Source of the DNA: Erigeron canadensis
Lineage: Eukaryota > Streptophyta > Magnoliopsida > Asterales > Asteraceae
Direction of reading: 5' to 3'
Assembly: GCF_010389155.1 (NCBI RefSeq)
Contig: NC_057761.1
Location: 45,618,213-45,682,212, forward strand
Length of the DNA: 64,000 nt
Both the position numbers and the translations under genes were made by a program. The notes under the pieces are model-generated. The model was not told the origin of the DNA and did not search any database. It saw only the letters and a program-made list of their open reading frames with translations. Below, piece after piece: positions 47,540 to 59,695 of this stretch (position 1 is its first letter; every line of letters begins with the position of its first letter).

Positions 47540-47853
47540 ATAACTTACGACACGTTTAGTAGTGAACAATATATTTCAGTTTTTTATTTTTAATTTTTTA
47601 GACTCTAGAAAAAAAATAAAATTTTAAAAACGCATTTAAAATTAGAGAATGGAAAATAATGTGAGGTTTTCAAAATTTAAAAAATAGAAAACAATAAAAA
47701 AGTGTTTTCAAATTTTTCATTGGGAAATGGAAAACTGTGTTTTTTATTTTCATTGAAAATATTTTTAAAAAATTATGATTTAAACGCAATTTATGTTTTC
47801 TTGAAAAATAAAAATGGAAACAATATTTGTTTTCCCCAACTAAACACATCATT
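47540..47853. mobile_element. MITE-like element with GTTTAG ends
   Basis: Ends ACACGTTTAGTAGTGAACA (left) and TTCCCCAACTAAACACATC (right) are imperfect inverted repeats, bracketing an A/T-rich body with internally complementary GGAAAA/TTTTCC segments. No coding capacity. Confidence 0.5.
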
Positions 47854-50578
47854 AATATCTTGGTAACCCGTCATTTTCACGGTGAGGGTCCTGCTGTTAT
47901 CATTAATTTGTCGACCCGGTAAATTCAGTATATTACATGCTATTATTAATTTATATTATATACTCCCTACACAGTACACATATAATAAATAATCGTATAT
48001 GATACCTGAATATTACAGAATAAAAATCACCTTCACACTGTTGCATATATTCGACCATTAGTGAGTATATCTTTAAGTAGATTTTGTATCATTTTTAGTT
48101 TGAATATTAAAGTATCCACGAGATAGAGAATATGACATAAATAAATATATATAATATATCTATCGCATGTGATTTTCGAAAGGAAATATATTTAAAGACA
48201 TTAATTAACTAAATAAAATGCATCAACATGTTGCATAAGTGTATTCTAGAAAATGCAATAATTTCAAGAGATCCCACGCAATTACGCAATACATACTTTT
48301 AAGTTACACAACTGTGATTAAATTAGTATAATAACCCTACCTTATTCTTTATAACAGGAAAATAAATACGAGTAACTTATATATTATCTTACTATTTAGG
48401 ATGCATATTTATTTTCCTGAGGGAAATGATATATTTATCGTTATTTTTGATTGTTTTGTCATAACTTTATATTACTATATACTATTTAGAAGAGTGGAAA
48501 AAAATGTACTAGTATTTGTAGTAACTTTCTTCATTTTAAATTAAGTCAAAAAGTTTAAACTTCAGTTTAGCACAAGTAAAGATTGGTGTGAAAAATATAA
48601 CAATAACATAGGATAAGTCATGCTCACTGGTTGCAATTTATAGTTTCTCTATATATTTCTTTTGTTTATGTGTTTTTTTATTATTATCGGCCATCCTCGA
48701 AAAGGTACACTTTACACTAAAATAGAATAATAATAGATAAAATGCATTTTTTAAATTTATGAAAAAGGAAAAAGAAAAAAATATATTGACCAATAAAACA
48801 AGAAATGTGCACAATTTGATTTTTTATTTTTTTTTCCAAAATCTGATCAATTTTAACAAAAAAAAAAAAACTTTTAAGCTTAAAACATTTAAATTATCTT
48901 ATCATTCATTTCATTTTTTTAATTAAAAAACTCCAGAATGAAAAATTAGTGAATGTTGAAATCTAAATCCTGGTTAATAGGTAAGTTTGACTTAATAGTA
49001 GACTAGTAGTAATTACAAATCATAAATACCTTTATAAAAAATGTTAAATAAAGCACTTAGCGTTTCACTTAAGGTGCATAAAAAGTTATACGTTTCCATA
49101 TCAAAAGCTTACCCTTTAAATATGTTAAGTGTACAACTATTTAATACACTTTAACGAAATCTTTTGGTTAAAACCCTATTTTTCTAAACAGGTTGTTTTT
49201 AATTAAATCTTTACATATTCTAAAAGATTACAAATTTAATTTATTCTTAAAAGTATGACAAAAGACAAACGTGTCACAATCGAGACCTACAAAAAATGTG
49301 TCATGTGCAGACCCCCAAAAAAATGTGACACCTCCTTAAAATAAAGAAACACGTTTTTGGTTAAAGCCAGCAGATTGAACAATTTTCATCTTTCAAATGT
49401 GGGGTGCAAAACAAAAGTTTATCGCCTAATTATTTACCTTTTCTTTTTTATTACACTCATCACCCTTATAATTTCTATCATTGTCAATTACATGCCCTTT
49501 TTTTAAGTCACATGGAATTTGTCGTTAAAATTTCAATCATATCCATGTATTTTGGTCTACCAAACCAAAATCGTACCTTTGCCCAACTTTAGTCTTTTGT
49601 TAACTTTACAACCATTGGATTTGTTTTTGAGAATAAAAAAGTGCATCGTCAAGTATGATCTAGCAAAAAAGTGTCAAAAGGTTACCTTTTCTTTTTGCCA
49701 ACTTTTCATGTCGAATTTTAACATTACAGCCATTTGATTTGTTTTGTTGTGTGTACATAAAGAAACCGTAACGAACCAAAATTGGACTCAAGCTAGTGAT
49801 TATAACTTGTAGAACCGGGAACCAGACATAAACTTTTGATCTAGTGATTCAAACGTAACTCCTTGCCTAAAAATTGTTGTTTTATAAGGTCTAAAGGATC
49901 AAAGTGCACAAAGACCTGAACTTCTTATATATCACAGGACTGTACATTTAATCCTAGCCCGATTTAGTACAGTTTGCATGGTTCAATGGTTTAGACCGAA
50001 TTTTGCACACCACTTTAGCAACTTCTACTAGTTGGTCTGTTAATTTCATGTCTGGTCAATGGTGACTTCGCTGTGAGCCAAATATAAAAACATAAAAGCG
50101 AATGGGTCCGATCAAGTCCCTTTGTCTGCCGTGGATTAAATGATTCACGGGAGCCCATCGGAAGCCGTTAAAAACAAAACAAAACGAGAGCCATGGGAAT
50201 AATTGGTGAGGCAGAAAGGGTCTTGGACCAAGTTTTGCACTGTGGGAATACAAGATAAATTTTGAAACATTCTAGATTAACGAGTACCTATACATATATG
50301 TGCTCGTGAATTTTGAATGTTTCAGTTATATATATATAATACTAATATCTTTTAGAATTAGACACTAAATTGGACAAACTAAAATACTAAGATAAATAAT
50401 TACTTTTGAACAAAGGAAATAATACCTGTCCAATTTTTTATTTTTACTTTTTTTTTTCTGATAAAATTTCATAAGTTATATATATATAATAAACTGTGTT
50501 GTCAAAAAAGTTTGGTGAGGATTGGTGAGGAAAAGATTCATCAGCGAGAGAAGAAGCCAACGTTCAAGTAAGAGGTTG
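47854..50578. other. gene-free stretch
   Basis: No gene is recognised. Frames at 49404-49737 and 50056-50253 are short with no homology I can name. Confidence 0.5.
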
Positions 50579-50667
50579 AAGCAACAACAATACCTAATCC
50601 GTCAAAGGTGAGATATAGGAGAGGTGAGATGCAGAAGGTCACACCTCTACCTGAGATAGAGAAATGA
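50579..50667 (-). mobile_element. SINE/RTE-like tail fragment, minus strand
   Basis: On the minus strand it reads CTCAGGTAGAGGTG, GCATCTCACCTCTCC, then GATTAGGTATTGTTGTTGC, the same 3' module as at 54600-54755. GTTGAAG flanks it on both sides (about 50572 and 50668), a possible short target duplication. Confidence 0.6.
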
Positions 50668-51244
50668 GTTGAAGTATAAGATCTCAAATGCGAAAATGTG
50701 TACTCAAAATGTGAGTGCATTTGCCACCAAAGAATTGAAGTTTCTATATGATAATTCAGCAAGTAACCACCTATGTTTGCACCTAATACAATGAACTCCA
50801 TGACTATTTAGATACTCACCAAAATCTTCTAACTTGCATCGCCTATAACTGTAACTAGGGGATCTTTGCAAGAAAAAAGCAAAAAAAAGAACACCTCGTA
50901 GCATTCTTGGCCACATTTCCAATCTGCAATCACAAAAAAAATTACACAGAGCATCAATGTGTCAGCCAAAAATCCATCTTATTATGTATTTCCAGCAGAT
51001 AAATGGTTGATTTTGTTTATGTTTTATTGTGAACGGGTTTAGTAAAATCTTTAAAAGGTGTTCATGGTTGAACCTATACCTGACCCGTTTTGACTCACTA
51101 ACAAATAACCCATTTCAACCCCGGCTTGTTACCCACCCACATATGCCACCTTTAGATACTTACGAGACGAAACAGATCCACCTCGCTCTGAATTCATTCT
51201 ATGGTTTTCTTTCTAAATTTGAGAAGCAAGATAATCAACAAACT

Positions 51245-51712
51245 TCATTTTCTTTTATTTCTTGCTTCAGCTTTCCAATTCCTTCCACCGGGCGTACTCG
51301 ATTGTTCTCTGGTGTCGACATTTACATCCGATTGATTTCCAGAAAGTTGCAGATACATATTTGCAGATGCAGAAGTAACAGCATGTTGTTGTTGCTGTTT
51401 CAACAAATGTGCCCTTCTGGCATCTTTTTTCCAGTTTCTAGGGCTGTAGACACGGGTCACAAAGTCAACAGGAGTATTGTTGACTTGAACTTCATTGACT
51501 TGTGGTTGAATTGGTTGACTGATCATGCACACTCTCTTCAAATCTGCCTCTTGACGCTTTCTAGCTCTATACCTACGTTGCCTTTCTCTGTTTTTAATAC
51601 GGCGGGCTATCACTTCAGGGTCATTATCATTAAATGAAACCATTTGTAAATTGTTCATGGCTGACATATCAATATTATGACCATTTTCCATCTCAAATGG
51701 AGGTTGGAACAT
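51245..51712 (-). CDS. small basic protein with bZIP-like basic region
   Basis: A 155-aa coding exon on the minus strand. The ATG at 51712 lies exactly after a TTGTAG splice acceptor, so an upstream, probably untranslated exon is required. Residues 33-60 (VIARRIKNRERQRRYRARKR onward) fit a bZIP basic region with the N-x7-R spacing. No leucine heptads follow within the next 40 residues, so dimerisation by a zipper is doubtful. Two copies of an RNWKxxAR motif occur, at about 92-99 (RNWKKDAR) and 144-151 (RNWKAEAR), the second next to the C-terminus NKRK. A poly-Gln run lies at about 106-109. Likely nuclear and DNA- or RNA-binding; I do not recognise a named family. Confidence 0.75.
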   Translation of the reverse strand: MFQPPFEMENGHNIDMSAMNNLQMVSFNDNDPEVIARRIKNRERQRRYRARKRQEADLKRVCMISQPIQPQVNEVQVNNTPVDFVTRVYSPRNWKKDARRAHLLKQQQQHAVTSASANMYLQLSGNQSDVNVDTREQSSTPGGRNWKAEARNKRK

Positions 51713-54700
51713 CTACAACGAAGTTTAAAATGGATTAAATGCTTTAAAAATGAATATCATACAAACTGCTACTCCTGTCTTTTTTCTCTTTTAAATTAAA
51801 AAGAATAACTTATTTACAGGCAAACAAGAACTTTTATATGAAAGCAAGCAAAACAAGTATAGCGCATAGACAAATATTGTGTTGAAAGTAGCACTATATA
51901 TCTCAGTTGTTGGATATAGCTAATAATAAGCACAACCCTAAAGTCAAAGGATGGGAAATAAGAGCAAATGAACCTCTAGAATGAACTAGTTTTTTCCTAA
52001 ACTAAAAGTACATAGGCATGTAAACAAGGGAATGTCTCCGGATGGGATTTACATCATCTACCACATAATAACAGTTCATTTAATCAACTGTATGAATAGG
52101 ATCACTTGCATACCAAAAGAGATTTTACAGACGTTTTCATAACTGAATGATTTGAATCACAGTGAATATTAACAATTTTTGAAGAACTGACAACTATATA
52201 GAAAAGCAGAAGTGATAAATAGATAAAGAGACGGTGCAAAATATGTACAACTTATTTAATAAATGCAGATTCAGCAGATAAAATTTAAAATTTAAAGTCA
52301 GCTAGTGCAGTTTTCTGGTTTGTTGACGCTAGGGTTATGTATGGCCTAATCTATGTTATTTTAGGTTAACATGTTCAATAGAGTTTAATAATTGAAAACT
52401 TGTTTGCAGCCACATACGTTGAGTGATGTCGTAACTAAGACCTGTGGGAACAATGTTTCACAATTCATTGATTTGTAAAATTGTATATTTTTTACAAATA
52501 GAGGTGGAAAGATGCTCAGGTTGTTGGGTAAGGGTAAATGGGCCATAACAAGTCTTTCTTGTACATGTCAGGTTGGATTGACCCAAACAGCTTTATTCAA
52601 CAAATTGAGAAAAAATAAAATAGTGTATCAGATTTGTATACAAAACATTATATAGTTTCAATAATAATTCTATTCTGGAATCAAATGATTAAAAGAGATT
52701 AACCTTTACGCCTTATAGTACACTCCGGGTGACTTCCACCTGTTCGACACTCTTAACATGTTTCCTTTCAAGCTAGTTTTGTTCTTTACTATTATTATTT
52801 CTAAATTTACCCCATTTATCCATTATTGATCAAACATAACTAAAATCATTCACTAGAATGCTTAGTTTTAAAGCATTGAATTTGTTACAGCCATAAATTG
52901 TTCAAGAAAAAGTTGAAGCAAATCTAAGATTTTATTCCAACATTCGCTGTTCTTAAAGTTATATAAGTATTCTCAAATAGAATTAGGAATTTGAGACCTA
53001 TATATGCTAAGTATTTGGGTATATATACAAAAGTAAGTCCATAATATGGCATTATTTTATATAAGCCAATAGCTATACTCAAGTTCACATATGTTTAGCA
53101 GCTACACTATTGAAATATATATAATATGCATTCCATTGGTCTGGGTTACATGATGGGAAATTTAATTGGAACCTGATGCCCGGAAAAGCATAAAATCTTA
53201 ATTTTGACAATTAAGATGCTATCAAATTATTTAGGTCACCTTTGCGTAACCATAAGGCCTGAACTGTACATAAGCCCTTTACACGGGATGCTTTGCTTGG
53301 ACCCTAGTGAATTAGTTAGGCCCAAAAACGACCATACTTTGATACTGAAAAATCACCTATGAGGCTACAAGTTAACACTATAAGATTGGTAATAATTCCA
53401 CCCTAGTGAGAGTCCTCATTTCCTTGGTCCATCTAAGATAGATGATCAACTTTTGCACACATCCAAACATACTACAACCATTGTAGAGAAATGTGCCTCC
53501 ATAAAAAATCAACAGCCTTAACCTAGTGATCCAAAGAAAGATAAAGGACAGAGGCAATCATGTATATTCTACTTCAAAAGAAGACAGACATATATAGCAC
53601 ATCGAGGGGGCGCAAATATTGGTCCTATTAGAATATCATTACCACCCCAACTTTACCACATAGCAAAATTTTGACACCAAGTCACATATTATGAATCACG
53701 TCCGAGTATAATTCATGCCAATGTGACGTAATTACAAATGCGGACGTGGTTTTAGGAAGTCTAGCCCATCAGGAAGACACATTCAACTTCCATTAAAGAT
53801 TATGCAACGTATAGATGTGAGAGGAGTTATCTTATTCATCAAAGACAAAAAGGCGTACCATGGAATGGTGCATTCAATGACCAGCATTTATCCAGAGGTA
53901 TTCTATAGCTACATGTAATCCATCTGAAGCATTCTTACCTTGAAGCATTCTTACCTTCATGATCACCCGTAATGAGCTTATTACTTTAATATTACACCAA
54001 ATTAAAATGGTAACACCTAGGCTCATTCAAGGAATCAGTAAGCACATTATGTGACCGTTTACTTCTACCAGTCTTACTTTTAAGAGTCTCCTCTGTTGAC
54101 ACTATGGTGGAACCAAAGGGAAGAACTAAAAGTGAGCACATTAAGACTTGCAGGTCTTCTAACACAAAAACTTCCACCAATGATAATGGTCCATGATATC
54201 ACATGATGTAAATGAATAGCAAATCCATCGAATAGTATAGCAGTTATCATTACTTCATCTTAAACACACATTCACACCATTCAACTAAGTTTAAACGGAT
54301 TAACAATCTTTTCCTCAAATCAACTATCAGAAATTCGACTTTGTGGAAAGGCTTGGTTTAATAAAGCTGGATATATCTATGAAATCTTATATTTATCTAA
54401 ACCAAATCTATTATGCAAGAAAACAGCTTTACACGAGTTAATAGCTACTCCAAAATCTGAATATATTGACCACGTATAATCTGAATATCAAAATCAAATC
54501 TCCCCAAACACTCAACTCTTACGACTTTAATGCATATCCAAACAATATCACTGCCTACAGCCACCAATACTTTGTCCACAATATGTTAAGTGCACGACAG
54601 GTATGGTTACTAAAATCTTTACACTATCCTACTTTTGCCTCATTTGACCGGAAGTCCTTATGGATGCAGTGTCTCTACCTCTGGGTAGAGGCAAGACTAT

Positions 54701-55123
54701 CTACATCTCACCTCCCCCATACCCCGCTTACAGAGATTGGGTCCTGTTGTTGTTATTAAGTGCACGACACATTTCCTTAACCTTTACGAATAATAAGAGT
54801 AGAAATTAAATAGAATCTACATTTATGAGGGATGCATTGCTAACCATAATTGTATAACATGATTTAAAAAGCAATTGTATAATAAATATTCCAAAAATTG
54901 CACACGTAAATCTAATATATCAAACGAGACACGAAACACATTATTTTCCTATTTGCTCAAGAAATTTATAAATTCATAAATAATGAATCATAAATACGAT
55001 GAAATAAAACATACCCAAAATTCTAAACAACAAATGCAATCAAACCCAATTCAGAAATTAAATAAAGATAAAAACTTCGAATGTAAAATAAGAAAAAAGA
55101 AATGAAACAATATAAGAAGTTAC
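51713..55123 (-). other. probable large 5' UTR intron of the bZIP-like gene
   Basis: The interval lies between the acceptor at 51713 and a donor at 55123. I see no coding exon in it. It holds a SINE-like insertion (54600-54755) and a tandem pair of strong donor sequences near 53934-53955 that could define an alternative leader exon. Confidence 0.45.
54600..54755 (+). mobile_element. SINE/RTE-like element with 14-bp TSD
   Basis: Perfect direct repeats, TTAAGTGCACGACA, at 54586-54599 and 54756-54769 flank a 156-bp element. It contains GACCGGAAGTCC, CTACCTCTGGGTAGAGGC, CATCTCACCTCCCCCATACC and GATTGGGTCCTG followed by TTG units. A TTG-rich end and a long target duplication indicate LINE-dependent insertion. 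This is the best preserved of four related copies in the window. Confidence 0.8.
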
Positions 55124-55275
55124 CTTGAAGAGGGGCAAATATGAATTAATTAATCAGCCAGCAAAGATCAGACCAATCATTCATGAAACAAAATTTTGAT
55201 TGATTAACTTTTGTTGAATGGAAAATTTGAAATTGAAGTTTGATCGATTTGTTGCCAAGTCTTTCGCTCTAAAAT
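55124..55275 (-). other. candidate 5' UTR exon of the bZIP-like gene
   Basis: On the minus strand it ends in CTCTTCAAG followed by GTAACTTC, a good donor. It contains a short upstream ORF (ATG at about 55185, 12 codons, stop TAA). The exon start is a guess. Linkage to the 51.7-kb exon is inferred from the free acceptor there. Confidence 0.4.
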
Positions 55276-55914
55276 GGCCTTGAAATTTGATCTCCCAGAA
55301 ACTTTAAACGATATTTTCCCATAATTTTATTTATTTATCAATAAACCCTTATAGATTTTTATAATTTTGTTTAATTTCTTTATGATTAACATTTAAAATA
55401 TTTAAAATATCTTCTGTTAAATAAATGATAAATATGACTATTATTTGATATAAAAATATAAAATGGGACCAAAAATATGATCATATCATGTTAGTATGTT
55501 GCATAATCAATGGTTAAACTTCATACCAATATTTTTATATTCGATTCTTACTTATATATGATTATCATTCTTTTCAAAAACAGATCATATAAATAGTTAA
55601 CCCCCTCAATTTTAATGTATATGCTTTTTCAGCATACATTTAGATTTATTAATTAGTCATGTATTTAATTATCATACGCTCAACTTGATTCAAATAAATA
55701 TATTTGCATTTTAATGTTTCATAAAACAATTATTTAATCTATAAACAATTTAAGATTTATTTAAGGTTAAGTATGTAGGCAACTAAATGTCAGTGTTGTA
55801 GTTTCCATTTAACGAGATTTGTCATCCGGACGTTGGTATGCGTTACAAATGGATATGCGTTAATGGACCAAGGTTAAAAAACCATAAAATTTTAGAAGAA
55901 AACATGTACTATTA
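55276..55914. other. gene-free stretch
   Basis: Presumed promoter side of the bZIP-like gene; AT-rich, nothing specific recognised. Confidence 0.45.
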
Positions 55915-57010
55915 TTCAAAGGATTAAAAATAAAAGAAAAACTGACATTTTTCAGATAAAAAATAAACAGTAAAAGTTTTGTGTGAAAGTAATTCGCATA
56001 AAAGTTTAGTGCTAAAAGTGTAAGAGGCTTAAATGTTGTGGTGAAAATAAAAGAAAATCAAAAAGTATAAAAATTTAGTGTTAAAAGTGTAAGGGGTTTA
56101 AATGTTATGGTGAAAACAAAAAGAATAAAAGGTTGTCCTTCTTTGCACTTTACAGTTAAAAAACTAACAGTAAAAGTTTTGTGTGAAAGTAAAAGTAGTT
56201 TGCATAAAAGTTTAGTGCTAAAACTATAAGAGGCTAAAATGTTCTGGTGAAAATAAAAGAAACTAAAAAAGTATAAAAGTTTAGTGTTAAAAGTGTAGGG
56301 GGTTAAAATGTTGTGAAAGTAAAAAGAATAAAAAAGGTACTATTCTTTGCACGCCACAGTTAAAAAACAAACAGTAAAATTTTTGTGTGAAAGAAAGTAG
56401 TTCGCATAAAAGTTTAATGTTAAAATTATAAGAGGCTAAAATGTTGTGGTGAAAATAAAAGAGAATCAAAAGGTATAAAAGTTTACTCCAAAAAGTGTAA
56501 ATAGTTAAAATATTGTGGTGAAAATAAAATGAATAAAGTATTTATTATATTTTACATGTTTTTCCGTATATTTCTTTTTAATATATATGTTAAAAAGTTT
56601 ATTGCTAAAGTATAAGAAGCTAAAATGTTGGGATTAAAATAAAAGATTATCAAAAGGTATGAAAGTTTAGTGCTAAAAGTGTAAAGAGTGAAAACTATTG
56701 TGGTAAAAAAAAATACTATTCTTGACACGTTTTGTTGTAATTTAAAATAAAAGAAAATCAAAGGTATGAAAGTTTAGTGCTAAAATGTAAATAGTTATAA
56801 TATTGTGGTGAAAATAAAAGGAATATGAATTTTACTAAAAAGTATTATAGTTTAGTGTTAAAAGTGTAAAGATTGAAACTTTTGTGGTGAAAATAAAAGG
56901 AATAAAAAGTATATTATACTTTAGTGCTAAAAGTGTAAAGAATTAAAACTTATGTGGTGAAAATAAAAAGAATAAAAACTCTATTATTCTTTACACGTTT
57001 TTCCATAGCT
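55915..57010. repeat. imperfect tandem repeat field
   Basis: A short unit (AAAAGTTTAGTGCTAAAAGT, then GTAAGAGGCTAAAATGTTGT, then GGTGAAAATAAAAG) recurs at least ten times with indels. A larger unit that also includes CAGTAAAAGTTTTGTGTGAA occurs three times near 55970, 56170 and 56360. Divergence grows toward the right. Confidence 0.8.
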
Positions 57011-57287
57011 TTGTTTTTAATATATATATTAATTAACTTTTCTTTTAAATGTCAGTGTTGTGTCATAAAATAATTATTTAATCTAAAAGCAATTTAAGAT
57101 ATATCGGCCGCCAAGGCTAATATGTAGGCGCCAAGACGGTCATCCGGTGCCACGAGAATTCACAAATCATTTACTTTATATCGTAATCATTGATTTAGGT
57201 GTTGTTTATATAACTTTGACTTTGTATATTCTATCTTTTTATGTACATTTAATGATAATACACATACAACATATAACTAATTATATC

Positions 57288-57292
<5 letters not shown>

Positions 57293-57326
<34 letters not shown>
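57293..57326. repeat. (TA)n microsatellite
   Basis: About 17 TA units. Confidence 0.9.
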
Positions 57327-57331
<5 letters not shown>

Positions 57332-57832
57332 TTTCAAGAATGAAGTTAAATAAAGAATACATTGATAGAACTTGAATACTTATTACGAGGGAACAAAACT
57401 TAATGAAAAATAAAATCTAGCTTTATTCAATTATTTTCAAGAGTATATTACAAAATTAGTAATAAAAATAAATTTTTTGGAGGAGCTGGAATTCCCTTTG
57501 GTTTCTTAAAAGTTTCATCCTTGAATGGATATAAAAATTTTAAAGATTGACGGCGTGCATATGTTTGATTGATAGGTATGTGTAATTGGAAAACGGGAAC
57601 GGAAATGAGGGGATATGTGTAATTTTTAAATTAGCGATTGGTGAAGTAACGGTCGTCACCCAACCTGCGTGAGATATATATATATATAATATTATTTTAG
57701 CCTTGTTATCATACAATAATATTAAATTATTTAGCAAAACTGAAAAACTGTTTTTTTTAATAGGTTAAGTATTTATGTATTAGATATTTTTTGATGTTAT
57801 ATAGAGTTTTTGGACATGAGTATTGATATCAC

Positions 57833-58138
57833 CTACGGACATACTCTACTACATAAACAAGCAAATATATTCTTGCATTTTCCCCAAGAAGCTTGATCCC
57901 AATTATATTTGCACCACGTATCACATTGGTTTGAATAGCAGAACACTACTGGAAATTTTTTGTGGCAGATCTTTTCTTCAACCGTTATCTCATTTCCTGC
58001 AATAATCATGTAAAAACCATATGTCATGTCACGTTTTTAAATTAAATAATTTATCATACAAAAGTAGAGTAGTATGTATTCACCAAAAGAAGACAATATG
58101 TTCACAAGTAAAAGAAGAAGAATGAACATGTTTGTCAT
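57833..58138 (-). CDS. defensin-like secreted cysteine-rich peptide
   Basis: Two exons on the minus strand: 58084-58138 and 57833-57996, joined by a phase-1 GT-AG intron in the usual DEFL position after the signal peptide. The precursor is 72 aa. Residues 1-18 (MTNMFILLLLLVNILSSF) form a clear signal peptide. The mature part has eight cysteines spaced C-X8-C-X4-C-X3-C-X11-C-X5-C-X-C-X3-C, with a gamma-core GKC, matching plant defensin-like (LCR/DEFL) peptides with a cysteine-stabilised alpha-beta fold. A TATA-like ATATTTATATA lies about 30 bp upstream of the start. Likely role: extracellular defence or reproductive signalling; target unknown. The frame is intact. Confidence 0.8.
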
Positions 58139-58453
58139 TGCAGACTAGACTCTTTAAATCTTTTGTATATAAATATAAAGGTGTCTTTGATGATCAACCC
58201 AAGTGAAAAAAACTTGTAATATATATACACAATAATAAATGCATTTGTCATTAACAGTTTTTTTTTTTTTTTTTAAGATTACTCATAAAAGTTGATATTT
58301 TAGTCAGATTTACATGTCATAGATATAGTATTTTATAGCCGTTTACGAACTCCTTTCCCCGTCACCAAAGATGTCATTTATAGATGTTAGAACATGAAGA
58401 TGTCGTATGAGAATATTACTAGATTATTGCATGTATAATACGTGAGAAATATA

Positions 58454-58786
58454 TCTATACTCTATATATATTAAAGAAAATACCCATCATGTTGAAAGTT
58501 ACATGGGGGATGTCTAAAATGCCCTCCTATGTAATATTTTCACCTACAAGGCTACAACCCCTTAAAATATTTTCACATACACTATTCTCTTAACATTAAT
58601 AATTAAATTACACTATCAATCCTTTATTTTTCTAAAATATCTTCATTAACCTTTTAAATCAATTACTTTTATATGAATTATCTACGACACTCGACGTCGC
58701 ATGATCGCATCCACCACCAACACTCGCCTCCACCACCACACCGTCGCCGTTACGACCACCGCCGCATCGCGCGGGTACAATGCTAG
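58454..58786 (+). mobile_element. Helitron H3
   Basis: It starts TCTATACTCTATATATATT after A and ends GCTAG before T. The hairpin CCGCCGCATCGCGCGGG lies about 8 bp before CTAG. At 333 bp it is a non-autonomous member, similar in body and 3' end to the degraded H6 in the monooxygenase intron. Confidence 0.75.
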
Positions 58787-59695
58787 TATAATATTAATGA
58801 CATGTCAAATTTTATAATATCATAAGTTGACAAATTTTTAAACAGGTAAGAATTAAACTTCTAAAAGACATGAAGTTACATTAGTGGTCATTTAGAAACC
58901 GGTTAACAATGACCAGACAGTTGAAAAATAGATACATCATCTATTAGATGTATCGTTAAGTAAGATTTTTGTTTATTTGGATGTCTTTCATTCATCCGGA
59001 TATGTCTGCATTGTCATTGTACTTGTATTTAATGTTTTGCTCAAATAATTTAGTTATGCACTAAAATTACTAAGCAATTTAATTATCTATCTACATATCG
59101 CATGTAGTGTTAATCTAACTTAAAATATCCATAATATTATTGCAATTTTCTTACATTTATTTTTTAGATATATAATTGTGATAACTTACGATAAACTCCA
59201 TATTTGTTTTTCAGTTCTTTATTAAAAAGGTCGGTTTGACATCCGATTCAATTTTCAAAAGATTGATTTAATGAAAATGTTATATGATAAAAATCCTCTA
59301 GCTACAAAAGTTCTTATAACCAATTTTTATTTGTTATATGAAAAAAATCTTATACAAAAATATAATTTAATAAAAACATACGTATTACATTTAAAAAGAA
59401 AATTATATTGTAAAAACATTAAAAATTAATTTTAAAGATAAAAAATGATGTAAACTATAAAATTTTTAGTTTTCATAATTATATCATTAAAACATTAATT
59501 ATTAATGTCTACAAACTTAAATAAGAAAATAATAATAATCTAAAATTATTAATTAAAGTAACATTTAATCTAGAAAAGTTAAATAAGATATATGACATCA
59601 TAATTTGATTTAATGACTCTAAATAAAAGTTGAATTTCATCTAAGGATCCATAATTCTCTAATTATGAATTAATGTGTCCCTTTCATATATATAA
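58787..59695. other. gene-free stretch
   Basis: AT-rich, no gene or named repeat recognised. Confidence 0.5.

Noticed and set aside
50704..50922. 72-codon minus-strand frame downstream of the bZIP-like gene
   Set aside because: No conserved motif and no in-phase junction to the upstream coding exon, which already ends with its own stop.
55915..57010. Regularly repeated units as a CRISPR-like array
   Set aside because: Repeats are imperfect, contiguous and without unique spacers, in a plant nuclear context.
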